From: Prorocentrum cordatum
Taxonomy: Eukaryota > Sar > Dinophyceae > Prorocentrales > Prorocentraceae
Direction of reading: 5' to 3'
Length of the DNA stretch: 64,000 bases
Assembly (NCBI GenBank): GCA_963575745.1
Contig: CAUYUJ010006569.1
Location: 152,501 to 216,500 of the forward strand
Shown here piece by piece: positions 19,705-28,200 of this stretch (positions are counted from its first letter, which is position 1; each line of letters starts with the position of its first letter). The notes beneath the pieces are model-generated. The model made no database searches. It saw nothing but the letters and a program-made list of their open reading frames with translations, and had not been told where the DNA came from. A program made the translations under genes and the position numbers.

Positions 19705-20472
19705 CAAGAGCACGACGAGGAGGAGGACGAGCAAGACCAGGAGGACGAGGACGAGCAGGACGAGGAGCAGGAGGAGCAGGAGAAGAAGGACGAGCAGGAG
19801 GAGGAGGAGGACGAGCAGGAGGAGGAGGACGACCAGGAGGAGGAGGATGACCAGGAAGAGGAGGAGGAGGAGGAGGAGGGGAGGGGGAGGAGTACCAGGA
19901 GGAGGAGGAGGAGGAGGAGGAGGAGGAGAAGGAAGGAAGAGGAGGAGGAGGAGGAGGAGGACGAGGACGAGGAGGAGGAGGAGGAGGGGGGGGGAGAGTA
20001 CCAGGAGGAGGAGAACGAGGACCACCAGGAGGAGGAGGAGGAGGAGGAGGAGGAGGAGGAGGAGGAGGAGGAGGAGGAGAGAACACCAGGAGGAGGAGGA
20101 CGAGCAAGACGAGGAGGACGAGAACGAGGACGACCAGGAAGAGGAGGAGGAGGAGGAGGAGGGGAGGGGGAGGACTACCAGGAGGAGGAGGAGGAGGAGG
20201 AGGAGGAGGAGGAGGAAGAGGAGGAGGAGGACGAGGAGGAGGAGGAGGAGGACGAGGAGGAGGAGGGGGGGGAGAGCACCAGGAGGAGGAGAACGAGGAC
20301 CACCAGGAGGAGGAGGAGGAGGAGGAGGAGGAGGAGGAGGAGGAGGAGAGAGCACCAGGAGGAGGAGGACGAGCAAGACGAGGAGGACGAGAACAGGACG
20401 AGCAGGAGGAAGAGGAGGAGGAGGAGGAGGAGGAGGAGGAGGAGGAGCAGGAGAGAGGAGGAGGAGGAGGAG
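19705..20472 (+). repeat. (GGA/GAC)n microsatellite array
   Basis: About 770 bases of GAG, GGA and GAC triplets occupy the place that the CTCAGC array has in copies A and B. The very long frames on both strands (poly-Glu/Asp, poly-Arg, poly-Leu, poly-Pro) are not genes. Confidence 0.95.
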
Positions 20473-20659
20473 GCAGGCTGAGGCTGAGGCTGTGACTGCG
20501 ACTGCCGTTGCCGCTGCGACTGTCATCGCGAATGCGACTACGACTGCGAGAACAGCAGAATTCGACAACTGGATTTTCATCTGAGTCTTAAGGGGAATGC
20601 TTTCAGATATGCTTCTACACATCGCTGTTAGGTTGCTTTGCCGGGATAATTTTCCAATA

Positions 20660-21900
20660 GGAAGTCGACAATTTTTGCTTATTGGGGCTCTCTCGGAGTA
20701 GGAGTCCCAACTTCAAAAGAAAAGGGATCTCTGCAATTCCAATTTTTTGTTTCTCGGTGCTGTTCGGCGCTGTTTTTAGGGCCTCGCGGGTTTTTAACCG
20801 GGCCCCTCAGGGATCTGGGGACTTCTGGACATCCTGGGGGTCCTGGAGGCTTCTCGGAAAATTCATGGGGCGTCCTGCTCCCGCTCTTGGGCCCATCTTG
20901 GGCCTTTCCTGGAGTGCTGCAGCGTTGGACCCTCGAAAACGTAAGAAAACGAAAAACCTTGAACGAATAATGAAAATCAGCGATTTTGGTGTTTTCGGGG
21001 CGGCGGCCTTTCCCCGACTTCGAGTGAATCAAGATGTCTAGGATGTCGGATGAACAAGAAAATGTCGAGAAAGAGGATAGGGAGTAGGAGTCCCAACGGG
21101 AGAACAAATAATCTCTCGAATTCAATGTTTAGAAAGGTTCTCGGTCTCTGAGCGGTGGAAGCGGGAAAACGTGAGAAGACGAAAAACGTAGAACAACCAA
21201 CGGATCTTAACGATTTTTTGCTCTTCGAGCTCTCTCGGGACGGCTCTCGAAGCTCTCTTGGGCTGTTTTGGAGGCCTTGACGGGCTTTTTAGGGGCCTCT
21301 CAAGGGTCTGGGGTGTGTTGGGGGCCTCTGAAGGTCCTGGAAGCCTCTCGGAGGTCTCTGGAGGCCTCCTGCTCCCGCTCTTTGCCCCATCTTGGGCCTG
21401 TTCTGGGGTGGTCTGGGGCTGTCCTGGGCGCCTCTTCGGTAGTCTTGGGGCCTTCTTGGCCCGTATTGGGGCCGTCTTGGGCGCCTCTCAGGCGGTTTTG
21501 GGGCGGTATCGGGGGCCTCTTCGGCCGTCTGGGAGCGTTGGAAGCATGAAATGGTGAGAAGGCCAAGCATTTTCACAAAAAATACGACAATTGACGATTT
21601 TAGGTTCCCCGGGCGCTCTCGGGGGGCCTCTTGGAACTCTCTTGAGGTCTGTTGGAAGCTCTTTGGGAGCCTTGAGCGCCGTCCGAAGGCTATCTTGGGT
21701 TGCTTGGGAGCGTCCTGGGCCGTTCTTTTACGTTCTGGGGGCTTCTTGGGGTCGTCTTGGGCTGTCCTTGGGCGTTTTGGGGGCTCCCCCGGAGGCTGGG
21801 AAGCGCGATGCCGGGAGCGTTCCGCAGATGTTCCGGGGAGGTGTGGGACCCCCGGGGGCGGGGGGCCTCGGTTTTTTTACATGGAGGCTCCACAGGAGGC
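20660..21900 (+). repeat. CTTGGGGCC minisatellite block, second copy set
   Basis: Higher-order units restart at about 20930, 21158 and 21540 with an A-rich CGATTTT segment, as in 17560-19140. The GGTGCTGTTCGGCGCTGTTTT unit at 20757 also matches. AGTAGGAGTCCCAACTT occurs at 20698 and a close copy at 21085. There are no credible genes. Confidence 0.75.
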
Positions 21901-22480
21901 CCAAGAGGGCCCCAAGCGGGCCCCGAAAGTTATGTACCAACTGAGGGCCCGGTGGTACATCATTGCTGTGGCCCTCTTCGGGCCTCCTTGGGATCTCCCA
22001 GGGCCGTCTTCCAGACTAACTGGGGCCATCTCGAGGCTCTCTTGGGGACCTCTTCAGGCTCTGGGGGCCCCGAGAAACCTCCCATGGAGGCCCCAAGAGA
22101 GGCCCAAGATGGCCTCAAGAGCGCCCTGGGAGTTATGTAGTTACCAACAGAGGGCGCGGTGGTACATGACTGCCGCGGCCCTCCTTGGGCCGTCAAGAGA
22201 TCTCCCAGAGCCGTCCTCTGGCCCTTTTGGGCCCATCTCGGGGCCATTTTGGGCGACCTCTGCAGGCTCTAGGGCCTCGAGAATTCTCCCATGGGGGCTC
22301 CAAGAGAAGCCCAAAGATGGCCCCAAGAGGGCCCCGAGAGTTATGTACCAACCGAGGGCTGGGTGGTACATGAGTGCTGGGGCCCTTCTTGGGCCCTCCT
22401 GGGGTATCCCAAGTCCGTCTTTCGGACCTTTGGGCCATCTCGGGGCCCTCTTGGGGCCTCTTCTGGTCGAAACATGAGCC
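21900..22480 (+). repeat. 205-bp tandem repeat, three units, each with a hairpin
   Basis: The units are marked by TGGTACAT at 21953, 22160 and 22364, giving 204-207 base spacing. In units 1 and 3 ATGTACCA lies 13 bases before TGGTACAT, giving an 8-bp perfect stem. Unit 2 keeps TACCA/TGGTA. The rest of each unit is CTTGGGGCC-type minisatellite. Confidence 0.85.
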
Positions 22481-22784
22481 TGGCGAAGGACCCCACTATA
22501 TTGAGTACCGCAATTGTGCATATCTTCTCCTGTGGCGCTCCCTCTGCGAACTGCCTTCTCGACAATTCGCGAGGCTGGAGACCTTGATGCCCTGATGAGA
22601 CCTACTGTGTTCATGCAACGAAATGCAGCACGCAGGACCTGGGAAAACATGGGTCGATGAACCGTTGGTCGATGCACGCGTAGCGATGGCGGTGCAAGCG
22701 CGGCAACGTCCTAGGGCGAGCCGAATGGGTCGACACTCTGGCCTGCAAACCGCCTCTTGAAGAGGCCGTAGTAGTCCGCCGACC

Positions 22785-22905
22785 CCCGCCTTGCCAAGGG
22801 TGAGATGGCGTGCGAGATGCGTGGCTGCCCCCCGTCTGTTCGCTCGCTCTCCCGGGGCCTCGACATCCGACTTGAGGGTCGGGTGCACTCTCCCCCGAAG
22901 TCCCC
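22785..22905 (+). repeat. Dispersed repeat module, copy 1
   Basis: CAAGGGTGAGATGGCGTGCG and GATGCGTGGCTG, followed by a CTCTCCCGG...CTTGAGGG stretch, match 31801-31905 (GAGGGTGAGAAGGCGCGCG, GGTGTGTGGCTG). The minus strand reads THLARHLTLGKAG here and THLARLLTLERAG at the other locus. Confidence 0.65.
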
Positions 22906-22924
22906 CTCGGCCCACCGAACCCAT

Positions 22925-23110
22925 ATGCAGTCGAGGCGTTGACCCAAGGAGCCCTAAAAATAAGGAACGAGGTCCCTGTTTTCCATCAGTTGAACCTCGA
23001 CTTCGTATCGCAGACCTAAGGAACATCCAAGGCAAGCTGCGAAACAAGTAAGGAACAGGGAGCCACTCCCCAACGAAAAAGATTCCTTCTTCAGGGCCCC
23101 GACTGTATAG
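22925..23110 (+). repeat. Dispersed 185-bp repeat, copy 1
   Basis: It starts ATGCAGTCG...GCGTTGACC and contains AAGGAACGAGG, AACCTCGA, AGGAACA.GGAGCC and CTCCCCAACGA, ending CCCGACT. The same elements in the same order occur at 34027-34208, roughly 75-80% alike. Confidence 0.8.
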
Positions 23111-23577
23111 ACTCCCCAACTTGCGCTCCGGGATTGCAAAAAGCTCCCGGAAAGCGCCGCGGCCGGCTCCAATGTGCCAGATAAGTCTTGCCTCCCGAAA
23201 CGTCCCAAGTGGCCCAAGAGGGGCCGCAATTGCCTCCAAGGATGGCCCCAATATGGCCGTAGAACGCCACACGTAGCTCCAAGATGACCTGTGAAACGCA
23301 CCCCATGCCTCCGAGAGGGTCCAATAGGCACCCAAGAGGCCCCCAAGGTGAAGCCAAGATGGCCCAAACAATGCCTCGTACGTCCGAGAGGTGACCAGCT
23401 GGCCTCCAAGACGGAGCAAAGAAGAGTTCCAAGATGACCTAAGACTGCCATCTGTCCAGATGGCCCTGATGAGACTCTGCAAAACGAGCCCGAGACCCTC
23501 CGAGGGACCCGAATGATGTCCCAATAGCATCCGCGTGGGCCCCAAGACGACCCCTCAAATGACCCCAATAGAGCCTC
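23110..23577 (-). repeat. CTTGGGGCC-type minisatellite, inverted
   Basis: Degenerate CCAAGATGGCCC / CCAAGAGGGCCC units, the reverse complement of the 17560-22480 motif, form this stretch. The 349-residue minus frame over 22496-23545 is a product of this repeat and is not called as a gene. Confidence 0.7.
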
Positions 23578-23844
23578 GTCGCTGTCGTCGTCGTCGTCGT
23601 CGTCGTCGTCCTCGTCGTCGTTGTTCTCTCCCCCTCCTCCTCCTCCTCCTCCTCCTCCTCCTCATGCTCCTCCTCCTCCTCCTCCTCCTCCTTCTCCAAC
23701 TCCTCCTCACTCCACGTCCTCCTCCAACTCGACTTCTTCTTCTTCCTCCTCCTCCTCCTCCTCCTCCTCCTCCCCCTCCTCCTCCTCCTCCTCCTCCTCC
23801 TCCAGCTCGTCCTCATCCTTCTCCTCACCCTCCTCCTGCTGCTT

Positions 23845-23886
<42 letters not shown>

Positions 23887-23974
23887 TTCGTCGTCGCCGC
23901 AATGGTCGGCATCGTCGTCGTCGTCGTCGTCGTCCTCCTCCTCCTCCCCCCCCTCCTCCTCCTCCTCCTCCTCC
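23578..23974 (+). repeat. (GTC)n and (TCC)n microsatellite
   Basis: CGTCGTCGT blocks alternate with CTCCTCCTC for 400 bases. It runs directly into the spliced-leader sequence, and the leader's first TCC is also the last unit of the array. Confidence 0.95.
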
Positions 23975-23996
23975 TCCGTAGCCATTTTGGCTCAAG
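23975..23996 (+). other. Dinoflagellate spliced-leader relic
   Basis: All 22 bases match the published DinoSL consensus (D followed by CCGTAGCCATTTTGGCTCA and AG). The leader is added to mRNAs by trans-splicing, so its presence in the genome at the front of a transcription unit is the mark of reverse-transcribed mRNA. No GT donor follows, so this is not an SL RNA gene. Confidence 0.95.
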
Positions 23997-24148
23997 ATGT
24001 TGTTGTCCCACGGGTAAGAAGTGGATACCTCTAGTCCGAGGCTTGTTCCCGTTTCAGGCAACCCCAGTCGGGCTGCGCGCTGCTGGGGCCAAGAGACTCA
24101 TTCCTCGGACACGATTTTGGCAACTCCAGCGGTGTGCCTGCGCGCGCA

Positions 24149-25217
24149 ATGGGGCGCGGGCGCCAAACCTACACGTGTTGCAAGACCTGCGGTGGCTGGG
24201 TCTACGACTGGAAGCTCGAGAGGTCGGGCGGCTGGTGCTACAAGTGCCAAACTGTACTCCCAGGTTGGTCGCCACAAGCGCAACGTGTACCGGGTGTCGA
24301 AGTCGGCAAGAGCAAGGGCGGCAAGGGGCCTCCCTGGCGTAAGGCGACGGCAGTACATGGCTCGCTGGCAGAGCTCAGCAGCATGCGGGAGCGAGTCGAG
24401 ACACTCACGGCGCAGATGGCCCCTCAAATCGACCTGGGACCAGTCAAAGCGGTGCAGTCGCAGGTGCAAGCGGCTGCACAGGCCCCCAAGAAGGAGGCCT
24501 CTAAGGAGCTGGAGTTGCGGCAGGCGATCAACAAGCTCAACAGGTGCCAGTTGGAGGTGGAGAGCACGACCTCCACCCTGCAGGAGGCGGAGGAGAAGAT
24601 CTCGCAGCTGCGCGCCAAGGACGAGAAGGCTATCGAGGATGCGGCAGACGCGATGCTGGAGCACAAGAGGGCGTTGGCGGCGAACCAGGCGGAGACCGCT
24701 TGCCAGCCCCCAGACCCGCCCCAAGCAGAATGGCAGGCACCTGCGGTCGGCGACCTGTTCGACGACCTGGACGACTACGAGGAGGAGGATAGGACCAAGC
24801 TCAAGAAGTTCACAGCAGACATGGAGGCGCTGGACCAATTGCTCCAGGCTGCGGCGGGTCAGTTCCGCCAGTTCAGCGAACTCAAGCGGGAGGCGGCCAG
24901 CCTACGGCGGCAGGCCCAGAAGAAGCGCAAGAAGGTTGACGGCACTGGCGGGACCCAGAAGGGGGTGCAAGAGACGCAGGCTGCCGAGGCTGCGAGCGGC
25001 GGCCCAGGGCCCGCGGCGGCGCCTGCAGGCGGCACCAGTGGTCAGGCCGCCTGGCCCCGCAGCAGAACAGGGTCGTGAACGGCAAGAGATCATCGACAAA
25101 ATCACGCAGCAGACCGAGCAGAAGGTCCAGGCGGCCAAGGGCAAGGCAACTTCGACGCACAAAGAAGTGGTGCTCGGCTCTGACGGTGATGAGCAGCCTG
25201 GTGGGTATGGCCTTTAG
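24149..25217 (+). CDS. LINE ORF1: zinc ribbon and coiled coil
   Basis: The start at the ATG of MGRGRQTYTCC was chosen because the zinc ribbon begins there. An upstream alternative adds five residues. Residues 10-45 contain CCKTCGG...GGWCYKC, two CxxC pairs. Then come Lys-rich and Ala/Gln/Glu-rich heptads (ELRQAINKLNRCQLEVES, TLQEAEEKISQLRAKDEKA) that should form a coiled coil. An acidic stretch (DDLDDYEEED) and a second basic helix (SLRRQAQKKRKKVDG) follow. The frame shifts by one near 25050, after which another frame gives EIIDKITQQTEQKVQAAKGK to the stop at 25217. ORF1 proteins of LINEs bind element RNA in the ribonucleoprotein. The zinc-ribbon start is typical of dinoflagellate LINEs as I know them. 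Confidence 0.65.
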
Positions 25218-28200
25218 CATCTTCTTCTCCAACATCACAATGTGGGGGCCCAAGGCCCACAAGTTCATTTCGGCAGACGGTAAGCAGAAGGATATCATCA
25301 TGATGTGCGAGGCGCATGTAGATTGTAACAAGTTGGAGCAGGTGAGGGAGGAGGTATCCCGCGACGGCTGGAAGTTATCGGGCACAGCAGCGGTGCCCAC
25401 CAAGCGATCGGAGACAGGAACCTCTGGCGGCGAGTTCATCGTGGCCAAAACCCACCTGGCCTGCACGGGCTACGATGTCCTGCGGAAGCGGATGGTGGAC
25501 AACGGTGACGTTGACCCGTTTAGGGGATTTGCAGCGCTCAATGTCCACGCGCGATCGGGCAACATCATCCTGGTCGCGGCGTACCTGGTCCCAGATTGCG
25601 AGGCTGGATTTCGCGCCCAGGCTCAAGCTATTGGCTGAGGGCCGAGTACCATGGCGCACGCACTGTGGATTGCAGTTGGTGGTAGAGGGCACTAAGCAGG
25701 AGTGGTGGCATCGGCAGGTTGACATCCCGAAGGCACTCCCGCACCAAGGTCGTCCTCAGAAGTTGGCGGACCCAGACTCGAAGACGAGCAAGCAGAAGCA
25801 GGCGGCGCGCCACAGGGTGCAGCACGCATTGGATGAGCACCTGCAGGAAGCCTACGCGGAGGCCATGACGGTGGAGGAGTCGGCGGCTGACACCCTGATT
25901 GGCTCGGTGCCGCCGAAGCCCTACGACATCACGAGCGAGATCTGGGAGCAGGTTAGCCTCGAGGATCACAAGCTGGAGCTGACGGAGGAGATGCGCATCA
26001 TAGGTGACAAGATTATCATCAGGAGCGCGAAGCACCAGATGGACGAGTACCAGCTGACGGAGCAATACGGCGCGTGGGTCGCGAGGGTAGAGGAGGCCCA
26101 CATCCTGAATGAGCAAATGTACGTTCAGGAGGCGCTGCGGTGTAAGGGGCGCGCGTCAGGATTTGGCATACGATGGATACGTGCGAAGCCCGCACCAGGA
26201 CGTGCACGCATGAGATACGGACCAGCAGAGGAATGGAGCATGTTGGCAGCTGATTTGGTTCGATATCAGTCCTTGGTGGTGAATGGCACTGATGTCAAGC
26301 AGCAGAGCATGTGTGTCAAGCGTATCCTCAGGCAGATCGGAGTGCTCAGAGGCATCTCGCACAAGGATGCCCTTAGCAAGCACGACGCTGAGACCAGCAG
26401 CAATATGCACTTCCAAATGGGAGAGGACATTCTAGAATTAGACTTGGGACAGCTGGCAAATCTGGTTGACCAGACGGAGAGGTACCTGGCCAAGGCATCG
26501 TCCAGATCGATGACGATGGCGAGGAAAAGCGTCGCGACTTGGGCGAAGAAGGCCTGGCAGACCAAGGCGGGTATATTGCACGGGCACGTCAAGCCGAAGG
26601 AGGCACCCAGATACGAGATGGCGATAAGACCAGATTTTGCCACGGCTGACCCAACCATCACCATGCGCTCGAAGGCCAGTAAATGGGAGACCATTTGGAC
26701 GGATCCTGTGGATACGCGCACGGACATTATTGAACAGCTGGAGCACACGCGGCGCAGAGCGATACAGGAGGACCTTGACCCCATCGACATGGAGATGCTG
26801 AACGGTGCTCTGCGTGTTACTGCTGCTTCAAAGGCAAAAGGATTTGATCAACTGGGCCCCACTGACATTGACAGACTCCCCGCGACGGCGAAGGAAGAGC
26901 TGTTATACATACTGCAACGGAGTGAAAGCACGATGGCGTGGCCACGGCAGTTATCGGCGACCAAGTGTGCAATGGTGGCGAAACCAGGGCCTGCAGCGGG
27001 AGATCGCGTGCTAGGCATGCTACCCCTACCAGTCAAGTTGTGGTCCAGAGCTCGTGGAGGTGTGTGCTCAATGTGGAGTGCGGGATTATCTGACCACTGG
27101 GATACAGCGATCACGGGCAGTTCGGCACTCAGAACAGGGCTGCTGCGAGCCATATTGGACGAGACGGGGATGGAGATAGGGACATCGGCCTTGACGCTTT
27201 TGTTAGATATCGAGAAATTCTATGACACGGTCTCCTTGGTGATCTTGATGCAGACAGCTTGCGCGTCAGGATTCCCAGCAGTCGCTGTGGGGCTGGAAAT
27301 GGTCATGTTCCTAGGGCCACGGTGTTTACAGGAGCGGTCCGCCATAAGCGAGGCCATATGGCCTACCAGATCGCTGGTGGCCGGCTCAGCTCGAGGGGTG
27401 ACATTGACAAAATTGTTTCTTCACCCAGTGCTAGAATTGGCTCATCGGAGGAACCCATCAGCAGGATTATGGGCGTTCGTTGACGATACGGTGGTCAGAT
27501 TCGAGGGAAGCGTCGACGCGGTAAGCGAGCAGCTGGTGGAGGTCTCTACTGATATTTGCATGGGACTGGTTAGACAGAGAATGACAATATCGGAGAAGAC
27601 GACAGTGATTGGCTCCGACCTGGAACAAGCGAAGAAGGCAGCGGAGCGATTACTACGTCGAGGTATACCAGCTAAAGCTACGGGGGTGGCAACGGACCTG
27701 GGGCTGGACACTGCTGGCGGAAGGAAAAGGGTTACGACGAAGAGTAAGCACACACAAGACAAGGCGCGTAAGAGGTTCGCCAGGATTGTCAAGCTTAGGA
27801 GAATCGCTGCGCTGAAGAAGGAGTCCAAAGGCCTCTACAATGCGGGGGCGCTGCCACAAGCGATCTACGGGCAGCAGACCTTTGGAATGTCCAAGCAGGA
27901 GATCGCACAACTTCGTCGCCAGGCTGGCAAAGTGGCAGGAGGACGCTGTCTCACGACCACGCTGGGCATGGAGTTGGGGCTTCGCGACCCTGCCGTGGAT
28001 ATTCGTTTGGGCGTGGTACGTGAATGGATTGGTATGTGGCAGAGGTTCCCACACATTCATCGTCGAGTTGCTAAGGCGTGGCATGCCATTGAATCAAGGT
28101 TACTTCGTTTGGGGGCGAAGCGATGGCGAGCAGCACGTGGACCTACAGGCGCTCTCATTGCCACACTGATGGATGCAGGATGGACACCCACGACAGCGAC

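Larger units (their letters stand above)
19147..20650 (-). mobile_element. Composite TIR/satellite repeat element, copy C (inverted)
   Basis: This is the clearest copy. The left end TTACCTAACAGCGAAG (ACCTAACAGCGA at 19150-19161) and the right end CATCGCTGTTAGGT (TCGCTGTTAGGT at 20622-20633) are perfect 12-base terminal inverted repeats. Between them, reading on the minus strand, are the TCGCAGTCG block, a short CTCAGC remnant, a long TCC/GTC array, the 73-bp satellite and the CCTATCAG tail. The head extension ATTATCCCGGCAAAGC is shared with copies A and B. No target duplication could be identified. Confidence 0.7.

Noticed and set aside
19477-20622. Long frames with poly-Leu, poly-Pro, poly-Glu and poly-Arg
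   Set aside because: They are translations of the GGA/GAC microsatellite inside composite copy C.
22496-23545. 349-residue minus frame
   Set aside because: It spans two dispersed repeats and a minisatellite that recur elsewhere in other frames. No protein signal.
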